Below, in pieces: positions 33,845 through 42,015 of a stretch of 64,000 nucleotides of DNA (position 1 is its first letter; each line of letters begins with the position of its first letter). The notes below the pieces were generated by a model. That model was not told the origin of the DNA. It searched no databases and worked only from the letters and a program-made list of their open reading frames with translations. The stretch comes from CALOFP01 sp942492635 (lineage in GTDB: Bacteria > UBP6 > UBA1177 > CALOFP01). The stretch is taken from positions 248,001 through 312,000 of the forward strand of contig CALOFP010000004.1 of the NCBI GenBank assembly GCA_942492635.1. The letters run 5' to 3'. Both the position numbers and the translations under genes were made by a program.

Positions 33845-35836
33845 ATGAGTTATCAGGTAGTTGCGCGAAAATGGCGACCGCAACGGTTTGACGAGGTTGT
33901 TGGGCAGGATCACATAAGTGAAACATTGAGATATGCGGTACGTAACGATCGCATAGCTCCGGTTTATCTTTTTACAGGTATTCGGGGTACGGGAAAGACA
34001 ACCCTCGCGAGGATTATGGTCAAGTGTATCAACTGCCAGAATCCGGCACCGGACGGTGAACCGTGTAATGCCTGCGAAAGCTGCCTCGAGATCATGAGCG
34101 GCAAGAGTCCCGACGTCATCGAGATTGATGGAGCATCGAATAACTCGGTCAACGACGTCAGGAACATCAAGGAGAATATCAGCTACAGGCCGGTGAAGTC
34201 CAAATACAAGGTCTACATCATCGACGAGGTGCACATGCTCTCCACGTCGGCTTTCAACGCCCTTTTGAAGACGCTGGAGGAGCCTCCTGCCCACGCTGTT
34301 TTCGTACTCGCCACAACCGATCCCCAGAAAATTCCCACAACGGTTCTCAGTCGCTGCCAGAGGTACGACCTCAAACGTCTTTCAATGGAGGATGTTGTCG
34401 GACAGCTGGAAAAAATTGTGTCGTCGGAGGGAATCGAGTACGAAAGGGATGCTCTCTACGCCATTGCCCGGGAGGGCGAGGGAAGTATGCGTGACAGCCA
34501 GACGGTTCTTGAACAGCTCATAACTTTCGGAGGAGGAAAGCTCTCGGAAGATATCGTTGCCAATGTTCTCGGCAGTTCCGACAAGGAGAGTCTCAGGACG
34601 ATTGTCGGCGCAATGGCGAAGCGGGACAGGGCGAAGGGTGTGGAAGTTGCCAGGGAGATCTACTATTCCGGCAGATCTGTGGAGAAGGCTGCGAAAGATA
34701 TTCTTCACATGCTTCACCATATCGTGCTTTTTGCACAGCTTGGAAACAGTTCCTTTCTCGAAGTGAGCGACGAGGAGAGAGAGTGGGTTGAGTCGATAGC
34801 GAAAACCAACGGAGCATCCGACTGGTTGCGCCTTTTCCGTTTCTGGAACGAGGAGTACGAATCCATAAAATCCAGCGATTTTTCCCTGATGCTTTTTGAA
34901 ATAGGGGTTGTAACCGCGTGCAACTTTCCCCAGATGGCCGATTTCGACAGTTTCCTTTCGCTCATGGGGGTCGGCTCTGAAAAGGCTCCAGCAGCCTTAT
35001 CTGTACCTGCTTCGATGTCTGCGACGGAAGTTGTTGAGACTCCATCGGCCGAGAGTTCGGAGCCGGAGATTAAAGAAAAAACTGAGGAAGAAACTGTTGC
35101 GGAAAAACCCGTTCCGGAATCATCTGCAAAAGAGAATGAGATTGAAGAGACTACTGCCGTCGAGTCTTCGGCTGATGAAGTTTCTCCTGATGCAGAGGGG
35201 ATTGCGGTAAAAGCGGAAGCTGATATTCCTGATAGTGCCGAAGAAACAGAATCTGATGTTCAGGCAGTTGAAACCGAGAGTATGGAACAGGAATCCACCT
35301 TGGGTGAAGAGGTCGCTGAAGCTTCTTCCGATGAGGCGCAGGATGCTGCTGTTGAAGCGGTTTCCAGGGAGCTGAAAGAGAAAGCGGTTCCGGAAGAACC
35401 TGCCTGGATCAGGGAAGAGCAGCAAAACGTTGAAATCGAGACGGATGCCGAACCGGAGAGTGATTCTTTCCATCCGACATGGAAAGGTTTCCTCGACCTC
35501 CTGGAGCAGGACGACTCATACCTCTACACTGCGCTCTACAATGTCAAGTACGAAGAGGAGGGTGATATTCTCCGTGCGCTTCTTCCAAATACGCTAACAA
35601 ACTCGATGAGTGATGTTGTTAACCGCGTTCAGGGCGCTTTCGACCAATACTTCAGGGGTGTAAGGAAGCTGGAGGTTGTCTGGACCGAGGAGACGAAGGC
35701 CCAGTCCGTTGCGGACAAGGATATTGCAGAGGCGAACAGGAAGAGAAAGTTGACCAAACAGAAAATTGCAGAAAGCAAGCAGACAAAAGATTTGGAACAA
35801 CTGGGGTTTAATCTGAAGAAAACAGTCGTTAAATAA
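33845..35836 (+). CDS. dnaX: DNA polymerase III subunit gamma/tau
   Basis: 663 residues from ATG 33845, giving the canonical MSYQVVARKWRPQRFDEVVGQ start; an in-frame ATG at 33830 is poorer. AAA+ clamp-loader ATPase: GIRGTGKTTLARI Walker A, a four-Cys zinc module (CINCQNPAPDGEPCNACESC), IDEVHMLS Walker B and LSRCQRYD sensor region. Domain III follows to about residue 370. A long Glu/Ser/Ala-rich linker (about 375-535) precedes a C-terminal domain (HPTWKGFLDLL) that binds the polymerase in tau. I see no clear slippery heptamer for a gamma form. The acidic linker resembles that of the 761-residue protein in composition. Confidence 0.95.
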   Translation: MSYQVVARKWRPQRFDEVVGQDHISETLRYAVRNDRIAPVYLFTGIRGTGKTTLARIMVKCINCQNPAPDGEPCNACESCLEIMSGKSPDVIEIDGASNNSVNDVRNIKENISYRPVKSKYKVYIIDEVHMLSTSAFNALLKTLEEPPAHAVFVLATTDPQKIPTTVLSRCQRYDLKRLSMEDVVGQLEKIVSSEGIEYERDALYAIAREGEGSMRDSQTVLEQLITFGGGKLSEDIVANVLGSSDKESLRTIVGAMAKRDRAKGVEVAREIYYSGRSVEKAAKDILHMLHHIVLFAQLGNSSFLEVSDEEREWVESIAKTNGASDWLRLFRFWNEEYESIKSSDFSLMLFEIGVVTACNFPQMADFDSFLSLMGVGSEKAPAALSVPASMSATEVVETPSAESSEPEIKEKTEEETVAEKPVPESSAKENEIEETTAVESSADEVSPDAEGIAVKAEADIPDSAEETESDVQAVETESMEQESTLGEEVAEASSDEAQDAAVEAVSRELKEKAVPEEPAWIREEQQNVEIETDAEPESDSFHPTWKGFLDLLEQDDSYLYTALYNVKYEEEGDILRALLPNTLTNSMSDVVNRVQGAFDQYFRGVRKLEVVWTEETKAQSVADKDIAEANRKRKLTKQKIAESKQTKDLEQLGFNLKKTVVK

Positions 35837-35877
35837 AATCTGAAAATAGACAAATCCAAAGCAAAATTAAATAGTTG

Positions 35878-35893
35878 TGGCACGAAGCTTGCA
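35878..35893 (+). promoter_or_regulatory. Sigma-54 promoter
   Basis: TGGCACGAAGCTTGCA matches the -24/-12 consensus (GG at 35879-35880, GC at 35891-35892, exactly 10 bp between). It lies 37 bp before the ATG of the orphan gene at 35930, the usual distance. It is the only such match I noticed in the window. Confidence 0.8.
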
Positions 35894-35929
35894 AGATGGG
35901 TGCGGGTGTTTTGACAATGGGAGGGGAAT

Positions 35930-36241
35930 ATGAAGTTTGCAACAATGGATGCGATCAGAAGTCATCTTCTTGAAGATGGAAAGGGCAGCCGTTTCGACAT
36001 CGAGGTGATCATGGGAGAACCTTTTTTTCGATTCGGCAGGAACTGGCCCTACACGGTACTCGTCTGTTCGGAATACACGGAGGCGAGCAGAAGAAGCGGA
36101 GGCGGCGTGCAGTTCTTTGAATTCGCGGTGGAGAGCTGCGATGAGGTTGAAATCGAAAAGGGAACGGTTGTGAAACGCGGGTTTTTTAATCCGGAAACCA
36201 AACAATTACAAATTGTTACCCAGGAACAACTTTCGGCGTGA
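35930..36241 (+). CDS. Hypothetical protein under sigma-54 control
   Basis: 103 residues, ATG preceded by a strong GGGAGGGG site. No signal peptide, membrane helix or known motif. Predicted mixed alpha/beta: a helix near the start (FATMDAIRSHLLED), then strands (FDIEVIMGEPFFRFG; YTVLVCSEYTE; VQFFEFAVES; GTVVKRGFFNPETKQLQIVT). It contains two Cys. I do not recognise the family. It stands alone between dnaX and the tRNA genes, with its own sigma-54 promoter, so it is probably switched on by an enhancer-binding regulator under a specific condition. Confidence 0.7.
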   Translation: MKFATMDAIRSHLLEDGKGSRFDIEVIMGEPFFRFGRNWPYTVLVCSEYTEASRRSGGGVQFFEFAVESCDEVEIEKGTVVKRGFFNPETKQLQIVTQEQLSA

Positions 36242-36261
36242 AATTTTCTGGCAAAAAATTC

Positions 36262-36289
36262 TTGACAAGGATGCTGTAATTCTTAAAAT
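36262..36289 (+). promoter_or_regulatory. Promoter of the tRNA-Thr/tRNA-Tyr pair
   Basis: TTGACA (36262-36267), 16-bp spacer, TAAAAT (36284-36289), ending 10 bp before the first base of tRNA-Thr. Confidence 0.7.
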
Positions 36290-36299
36290 GACCCCCGAT

Positions 36300-36375
36300 G
36301 CTAGCGTAGCTCAATTGGTAGAGCCACCGACTTGTAATCGGTAGGTTGCGGGTTCGAGTCCCATCGCTAGCTCCA
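36300..36375 (+). tRNA. tRNA-Thr (anticodon TGT)
   Basis: 76 nt with encoded CCA (36373-36375). Acceptor stem GCTAGCG (36300-36306) pairs with CGCTAGC (36365-36371). Anticodon stem ACCGA/TCGGT holds the loop CTTGTAA with TGT at 36333-36335. The T arm has GGTTCGAGTCC. Confidence 0.97.
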
Positions 36376-36377
36376 GT

Positions 36378-36462
<85 letters not shown>

Positions 36463-36614
36463 TCTCCTTTAATTTTTCATCTACATTTTCTATTTTTAAA
36501 ATCTACCGAACAGAGAGCTGTTTCTTTTCTTTCTCTTTCTGCACTTCGGGAATTCGTTTTTCTGCACACAATCGAATCATTGTTCGTTAAACAGAATTTA
36601 ATTTTGCTTTTTTT

Positions 36615-36642
36615 TTGACATGAGAAATCGATGGCATAAAAT
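36615..36642 (+). promoter_or_regulatory. Candidate distal promoter of the V-ATPase operon
   Basis: TTGACA (36615-36620), 16-bp spacer, TAAAAT (36637-36642); the same boxes and spacing as the tRNA promoter, about 205 bp before the first ATG. Confidence 0.45.
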
Positions 36643-36771
36643 ATTCATGTAACTGATTTTTTTGGACAGTTTCTTTTGTTCATTCAAAAATCGAGGCACT
36701 GCAATTGAAGATTGTTGTGAAATAATTCACGTTATTAAGAAATTCACAGCCTCTGGAGGCAATCGAAAATG

Positions 36772-36800
36772 TTGCCAATTGTATCAGATTTACATAAAAT
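36772..36800 (+). promoter_or_regulatory. Candidate proximal promoter of the V-ATPase operon
   Basis: TTGCCA (36772-36777), 17-bp spacer, TAAAAT (36795-36800), 46 bp before ATG 36847. Confidence 0.45.
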
Positions 36801-36846
36801 GACCGCAATTTGATTAATTCTTAACATACAGCGGAGGAGCCATCGC

Positions 36847-37491
36847 ATGAGCACTACACCGAATGCCGGAATCGGCACCCTGAACGAAAAGATTAAGGAA
36901 ATTTCCGAACACCTCAAGAAAAATGTCATTGATCCTGCTGAAGTTGAAAAGAGCCGCATTATCGAAGAGGCGGAAGCGGAGAAAAAACGAATCATCGAAG
37001 CCGCAAGAAAGGAAGCTGAAGGAATCGTTAATGAAGCAGAAGAGAGAGCCAGGAAAGAGAAAAATACGATGGAGTCCGCCATGCGTATTGCCGCCAGAAA
37101 GGCGGTTGATACCCTGAAGTCTACTCTTGAGAAGGAGATCCTTAAACTCTCCGTAAAGGAGCCTGTGGAGAAAGCTATGGGAGAAGCCGAAGTTATGAAG
37201 CATCTCCTGGGCGAAGTGGTATCTCACTATATGGAGAAAGGCGTCGAAGACGGTGCAGAGATCTCTCTCTCGCAAAAAATGAAGGATGAGCTCAAGTCAT
37301 TCATCGAAAAGGACATCATCGAGAAAAGCGGCAACAAGATAACTCTCAGCGACGAGAGAATTCCCAGCGGATTTTATGTCTCGCTGAAGGATTCCAACCT
37401 GATGTTCGACTTCTCCGGAGAGTCCCTACAGGATCTTATTTCCGGTTTTGTTCGTGCCGATCTAAGGAAGTATCTTTTCGAAGGAGAGTAG
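36847..37491 (+). CDS. atpE: V-type ATPase subunit E
   Basis: 214 residues, GGAGGAG before the ATG. The N-terminal half is a long charged helix (about 25-110; EKSRIIEEAEAEKKRIIEAARKEAEGIVNEAEERARKEK) forming the peripheral stalk; the C-terminal globular part binds the top of the A/B hexamer. It opens a seven-gene operon E-DUF2764-A-B-D-I-K, all with short spacing. Sequence identity to other E subunits is expected to be low, so position in the operon supports the call. Confidence 0.9.
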   Translation: MSTTPNAGIGTLNEKIKEISEHLKKNVIDPAEVEKSRIIEEAEAEKKRIIEAARKEAEGIVNEAEERARKEKNTMESAMRIAARKAVDTLKSTLEKEILKLSVKEPVEKAMGEAEVMKHLLGEVVSHYMEKGVEDGAEISLSQKMKDELKSFIEKDIIEKSGNKITLSDERIPSGFYVSLKDSNLMFDFSGESLQDLISGFVRADLRKYLFEGE

Positions 37492-37494
37492 AAA

Positions 37495-38319
37495 ATGAAG
37501 CTGAATGAATATACGATAGCTTCACTTCCCCGCCTTACCTGGGACAGCGACCTTCCGGGAGAGCTTTACGACTTTCTGGAAGACAATAAGTTTCTTCTCC
37601 AGCCGCTCAAAAGTGGAATAAACAAGATACTTCGACTTAACGATATCAAGAATATAGAGCTCCTGCTGCGTTCAAAAATTCCCCAGTCCGAGGGTTTGAG
37701 CGGAAACAGGGAGGGAGACGAACTCGATTTTTATCGAGCCAGGCTACTTGACATAGAAGATCTGGAGCTGTTCCTGCAGGATCCCTTCATTCATCACCCG
37801 GAGGAGTATCCTGAATTCATGGTGGAGTACTTTGAACGCTACACTGATGACAGGGAGAGGTATGAGCACATAGAGGAGCTGTACATCGCCCATTTTGAAA
37901 ATCTTAGAAATGACCAATCGGGCTTCTTCAGGTTCTACGGAACGATCGCGACGACAATGAGAACCGTTCTGGCGGCGATGAGAATAATGAGGAAGGGACT
38001 TGATCTTGAGGAAAATCTCAAGGGAGATCCCTACATTGTCAAGACCATTCTGGACCACAGGACCACCTCCGATTTCGGGTTGAAGTCGATATTTTCCGAG
38101 ATTCCAGCCGTTATTGCGCTGTTCGACAAGGATCCCCTTGAGCTGGAACACGAGCTTGACAGGATACGTTTTAAGCTGATGGTGGATGTAGGTCAGGAGT
38201 CTCAGTTCGGCGACCACGTAATCTACGCCTACATAATAGGGTTCCAGCTTAGAAACCGTTGGAACACTCTGGACAGTGAGAGGGGTTACAAGATACTTGA
38301 GGAAATTGTAAGAGGATAG
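37495..38319 (+). CDS. DUF2764 protein of the V-ATPase operon
   Basis: 274 residues, starting 3 bp after atpE. It is acidic and helical, with an N-terminal motif (NEYTIASLPRLTWDSDLPGELYDFLE) and a conserved-looking REGDELDFYRARLLDIEDLELFLQDPF segment. DUF2764 proteins occur at this exact place in V-ATPase operons of chlamydiae, spirochaetes and Bacteroidetes, where a recognisable subunit C is missing. A role as the C-like central-stalk socket is a reasonable inference and not proven. Confidence 0.85.
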   Translation: MKLNEYTIASLPRLTWDSDLPGELYDFLEDNKFLLQPLKSGINKILRLNDIKNIELLLRSKIPQSEGLSGNREGDELDFYRARLLDIEDLELFLQDPFIHHPEEYPEFMVEYFERYTDDRERYEHIEELYIAHFENLRNDQSGFFRFYGTIATTMRTVLAAMRIMRKGLDLEENLKGDPYIVKTILDHRTTSDFGLKSIFSEIPAVIALFDKDPLELEHELDRIRFKLMVDVGQESQFGDHVIYAYIIGFQLRNRWNTLDSERGYKILEEIVRG

Positions 38320-38327
38320 GTATTAAT

Positions 38328-40076
38328 ATGGAAAATAAGAATGCAAGAGGTCGAATAGTTGCCGCCCAGGGAAACCTGATGACGGTTGAGTTTGAGGGAA
38401 TCATCAGACAGAACGAGCTGGCCTATGTGAAGACGGGAGATGAGCGTCTCAAGGGCGAGGTCATCGAAATCGAGGGAAATCGCGCCAAGGTTCAGGTTTT
38501 CGAACTTACCAAGGGTGTGAAGCTGCACGACGAAGTCGAATTCGACAGCGATCTTCTTTCGGTCGAGCTCGGCCCGGGTCTCCTCAAAAGTGTTTACGAC
38601 GGTCTTCAGAATCCTCTGGAGGATGTGGCCGAGAAGGCAGGATACTTTCTTCCGAGAGGAGTATATCTCCCGCCGCTGGACAGAACTGAAAAGTGGGCCT
38701 TCACCCCCGCTGCAAAGGTTGGCGATGTCGTAGAACGGGCAGATGTTCTGGGTAGCGTTCCGGAGGGTGTTATCGATCACAAGATAATGCTTCCCTTCGC
38801 ATTCATCGGTAAGGGAAAGGTTGTCGAGATAAAACCCGCAGGCAACTATACGATCGATCAGGAAATTGCAAAGATAGAAGATGACAAGGGGACGGTTCAC
38901 TCTGTCTCGATGGTGCAGAAGTGGCCTGCCAAGTTCGCTCTTCGTTTCGGAAAGAGAGTGCTTCCCAAAAGGCAGCTCGTTACCGGACAGAGAATAATCG
39001 ACGGACCCTTTCCTGTTGCCAAGGGCGGTACATTCTGTACTCCCGGGCCTTTCGGAGCTGGCAAGACGGTTCTTCAGCACCAGATTTCCAAGTATGCGGA
39101 AATTCAAGTCGTTGTGGTTGTTGCCTGCGGTGAACGTGCCGGTGAGGTTGTTGAGATTCTCAGAGAGTTCCCCGAACTCGACGATCCGACGACAGGCGGA
39201 AAGCTGATGGATAGAACCTGTATCATCTGCAACACCTCTTCGATGCCTGTCGCCGCCAGAGAGAGTTCGGTTTACGTGGGAACCACAATTGCCGAATACT
39301 ACAGACAGATGGGAGTAGATACTCTTCTTCTCGCCGATTCAACATCACGTTGGGCCCAGGCTCTCAGGGAGATGAGCGGCCGACTTGAGGAGATTCCCGG
39401 AGAGGAGGCTTTCCCTGCCTATCTTGCTTCCCGTATAGCCGAATTCTATGAGAGAGCGGGAGTTGTCGAGATGAAGGACGGAAGTAGAGGTTCCCTCACG
39501 ATCGGAGGATCGGTCAGTCCCGCCGGTGGAAACTTCGAGGAGCCTGTTACTCAGTCGACTCTTGCCGTCGTCGGCTGTTTCCTCGGTCTCAGCAGGGCTC
39601 GTTCCGATGCTCGTAGGTTCCCGGCCATAGATCCTCTCATCTCGTGGTCCAAGTATCTTGACAGGTTTGCCGAGGAAGAGGAAAAGAAAAAATCGATAGA
39701 CATCGTCAGATTGTGCCAGCGAACTCTTCGTGAAAGCGACGAAATAGGAAAGAAAATGTCCGTTGTCGGAGAGGAGGGAATCAGCATCGACGATATGGTT
39801 ACCTTTCTCAAGGGCGAGTTCTACGACGCAGTTTTTCTCCAGCAGAACGCCTTTGATAAGGTCGATACCGCTACAGGAGTCGAGCGTCAGAAAGCGCAGA
39901 TGGAGATCGTCAATACGGTAATGGAGAAACCTTTCAAATTTGAAACAAGGGACGATGCAAGACGTTTCTTCCTTAGCTTCACCGACCGTTTCATCCAGTG
40001 GAACTATACGCCACTCGAGGATCCGGCCGCCGAGGAGATGAGAAAGGGAATAACTGAAACAGTAGAGGGCATGTAA
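38328..40076 (+). CDS. atpA: V-type ATPase catalytic subunit A
   Basis: 582 residues. The Walker A loop GPFGAGKTVLQ is at about residues 240-250, with the A-subunit-specific long insertion upstream and DSTSRWAQALREMSGRLEEIPGEEAFP, the hallmark block of V/A-type catalytic subunits. It hydrolyses or makes ATP in the cytosolic V1 head together with subunit B. It lies 8 bp after the DUF2764 gene and 1 bp before atpB. Confidence 0.97.
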   Translation: MENKNARGRIVAAQGNLMTVEFEGIIRQNELAYVKTGDERLKGEVIEIEGNRAKVQVFELTKGVKLHDEVEFDSDLLSVELGPGLLKSVYDGLQNPLEDVAEKAGYFLPRGVYLPPLDRTEKWAFTPAAKVGDVVERADVLGSVPEGVIDHKIMLPFAFIGKGKVVEIKPAGNYTIDQEIAKIEDDKGTVHSVSMVQKWPAKFALRFGKRVLPKRQLVTGQRIIDGPFPVAKGGTFCTPGPFGAGKTVLQHQISKYAEIQVVVVVACGERAGEVVEILREFPELDDPTTGGKLMDRTCIICNTSSMPVAARESSVYVGTTIAEYYRQMGVDTLLLADSTSRWAQALREMSGRLEEIPGEEAFPAYLASRIAEFYERAGVVEMKDGSRGSLTIGGSVSPAGGNFEEPVTQSTLAVVGCFLGLSRARSDARRFPAIDPLISWSKYLDRFAEEEEKKKSIDIVRLCQRTLRESDEIGKKMSVVGEEGISIDDMVTFLKGEFYDAVFLQQNAFDKVDTATGVERQKAQMEIVNTVMEKPFKFETRDDARRFFLSFTDRFIQWNYTPLEDPAAEEMRKGITETVEGM

Positions 40077-40077
40077 G

Positions 40078-41385
40078 ATGGTAAAGACCTACAATCGCAT
40101 AGAAAGAATTAAGGGCAGCATTGCCCAGGTGAAGGCCGAAGGAGTGAAACTCGGAGAACTTGCCCAGATCAGGATGAGGGACGGAAGAAGTACACTTGCC
40201 GAGGTTATCAGTTTCAATCACGATAAGGTGAATCTCCAGATTTATGCCGGAACGAAGGGTGTCAGTACCGGAGACCAGACTCGCTTTCTTGGTGAACCGA
40301 TGAAGGTGTCCTGCGGGGATTCAATGCTCGGGAGAGTGTTTAACGGCAGTGGGGAGCCGATAGACGAAGGTCCCGAGTTGATGGAGGAGAGGGTTGAGAT
40401 CGGCGGCCCCAGTTTCAATCCCGCGCGAAGAATCATTCCCAAACGTTACGTAAAAACCAACATCCCGATGATCGACATGTTTAACGCGCTTGTCATCAGC
40501 CAGAAGATTCCCATCTTCTCAATTCCAGGAGAACCGTACAACGAGCTTCTCGCGCGAATTGCAAGCCAGACCGACGCCGACGTAATCGTTCTGGGCGGAA
40601 TGGGACTCAAGTTCGACGACTATCAGTTCTTCCAAAGCTACTTTGAGAAAACCGGAGCCATGGAAAAGACCACAATGTTCATCCACCAGGCATCCGATCC
40701 CGTTGTTGAGTGTGTTCTTGTTCCCGACATGGCCCTTGCCGCAGCCGAGCAGTTCGCTATCCAGGACAAGGACGTTCTCGTTCTTCTTACCGATATGACA
40801 TCCTTTGCAGACTCCCTGAAAGAGATTGCGATTTCCATGGATATGGTTCCGTCCAACCGTGGATATCCCGGATCTCTCTATTCGGATCTCGCAGCCCGCT
40901 ATGAGAAGGCCGTCGACATCAAGGGAAGCGGTTCCATCACTGTAATCGCCGTAACCACCATGCCGGGTGACGACGTAACCCATCCCGTTCCCGACAACAC
41001 CGGTTACATCACCGAGGGGCAGTTCTACCTCCACAACGGATACATCGATCCTTTCGGATCGCTCTCCCGTCTCAAACAGCAGGTTATGGGAAAAGTGACC
41101 AGAAAGGACCACGGAGACCTTGCAAACGCGATGATCAGGCTCTATGCGGATGCCAAAAAGGCCCGGGACAGGGAGTCGATGGGATTCCGTCTCAGTGAAT
41201 GGGATAAGAAACTACTTCTCTACAGCCGTATGTTCGAGGAGAAGATGATGGATCTTCGAGTGAATCTCGACATTGAGGAGCAGCTTGATCTTGGATGGCA
41301 GATACTTGCCGACTGTTTCGAAAGAAACGAGACAGGACTCAAGAACGAGTGGCTCGAGAAGTACGGTAAGTGGGATAAAGAGTAG
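40078..41385 (+). CDS. atpB: V-type ATPase regulatory subunit B
   Basis: 435 residues. Non-catalytic nucleotide-binding subunit: PMIDMFNALVISQKIPIFSIPGEPYNELLARIASQ at the degenerate P-loop position and LLTDMTSFADSLKEIAISMDMVPSNRGYPGSLYSDLA, both typical of B subunits. It alternates with subunit A in the hexamer. Starts 1 bp after the atpA stop. Confidence 0.97.
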   Translation: MVKTYNRIERIKGSIAQVKAEGVKLGELAQIRMRDGRSTLAEVISFNHDKVNLQIYAGTKGVSTGDQTRFLGEPMKVSCGDSMLGRVFNGSGEPIDEGPELMEERVEIGGPSFNPARRIIPKRYVKTNIPMIDMFNALVISQKIPIFSIPGEPYNELLARIASQTDADVIVLGGMGLKFDDYQFFQSYFEKTGAMEKTTMFIHQASDPVVECVLVPDMALAAAEQFAIQDKDVLVLLTDMTSFADSLKEIAISMDMVPSNRGYPGSLYSDLAARYEKAVDIKGSGSITVIAVTTMPGDDVTHPVPDNTGYITEGQFYLHNGYIDPFGSLSRLKQQVMGKVTRKDHGDLANAMIRLYADAKKARDRESMGFRLSEWDKKLLLYSRMFEEKMMDLRVNLDIEEQLDLGWQILADCFERNETGLKNEWLEKYGKWDKE

Positions 41386-41394
41386 GGGCTGGAT

Positions 41395-42015
41395 ATGGCC
41401 GAAATAAAACTAAATAAAACCGAGCTCAAGAATCAGAAGACTCTCCTGGCGCAGTTGAGCAAGTACCTTCCCACTCTCCAGCTCAAGAAGCAGCAGCTTC
41501 AGGCAGAGGTGGAGACGATGAGGAATAAGGTGGGAGCTCTCGAGAGTGAGATGAATGAGCTGAAAGAATCTCTCAAGCCCTGGTGCATTCTCTTTTCCCA
41601 GAAGCTCACAACCAACATATTCTCGTTTCTCCAGATCGAGAAGGTTGTCCGCGGACATGAGAATATTGCAGGTGTCGAAGTTCCGGTTTTCAAGGAGATC
41701 GACTTCAAGGATGTGAAATACTCATTTTTCATGATGCCGGTGTGGTTCGACCGCGGACTGGACGAGCTCAAAAAGGTGATAAACCTGAGGGAGAGGCTCA
41801 AGGTTGCCGGAGAGAGACTTGATCTTCTTGAGGAGGAGCTCAGACAGACCAACATAAAGGTCAACCTCTTTGAAAAAAGGATGATCCCCGAATGCCGGGA
41901 GAATATCCGGAAGATAAAGATTTTCCTCGGAGATCAGGAAATTGCCGCAATCTGTAATGCAAAGATCGCCAAGGACAAACTCAAGAGAAAAGAGCTTGAG
42001 GGGGAGGCAGTATGA
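41395..42015 (+). CDS. atpD: V-type ATPase subunit D
   Basis: 206 residues, mostly two long helices (KNQKTLLAQLSKYLPTLQLKKQQLQAEV near the start, LRQTNIKVNLFEKRMIPECRENIRKIKIFL near the end), the coiled-coil rotor axle of V/A-ATPases. It turns inside the A/B hexamer. Its stop overlaps the start of the subunit I gene by 4 bp. No subunit F gene is adjacent. Confidence 0.93.
   Translation: MAEIKLNKTELKNQKTLLAQLSKYLPTLQLKKQQLQAEVETMRNKVGALESEMNELKESLKPWCILFSQKLTTNIFSFLQIEKVVRGHENIAGVEVPVFKEIDFKDVKYSFFMMPVWFDRGLDELKKVINLRERLKVAGERLDLLEEELRQTNIKVNLFEKRMIPECRENIRKIKIFLGDQEIAAICNAKIAKDKLKRKELEGEAV

Larger units (their letters stand above)
36463..36846. other. Intergenic region before the V-ATPase operon
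   Basis: 384 bp, AT- and T-rich, with no gene. It holds two promoter candidates (36615-36642 and 36772-36800) and a small GCCTC/GAGGC hairpin at 36749-36760. No clear terminator for the tRNA pair was found. Confidence 0.6.

Noticed and set aside
34980..35470. Programmed frameshift site for a gamma form of DnaX
   Set aside because: A-rich stretches such as AAAGAAAAAACTG were checked, but none has a slippery heptamer in the correct frame with a following hairpin.
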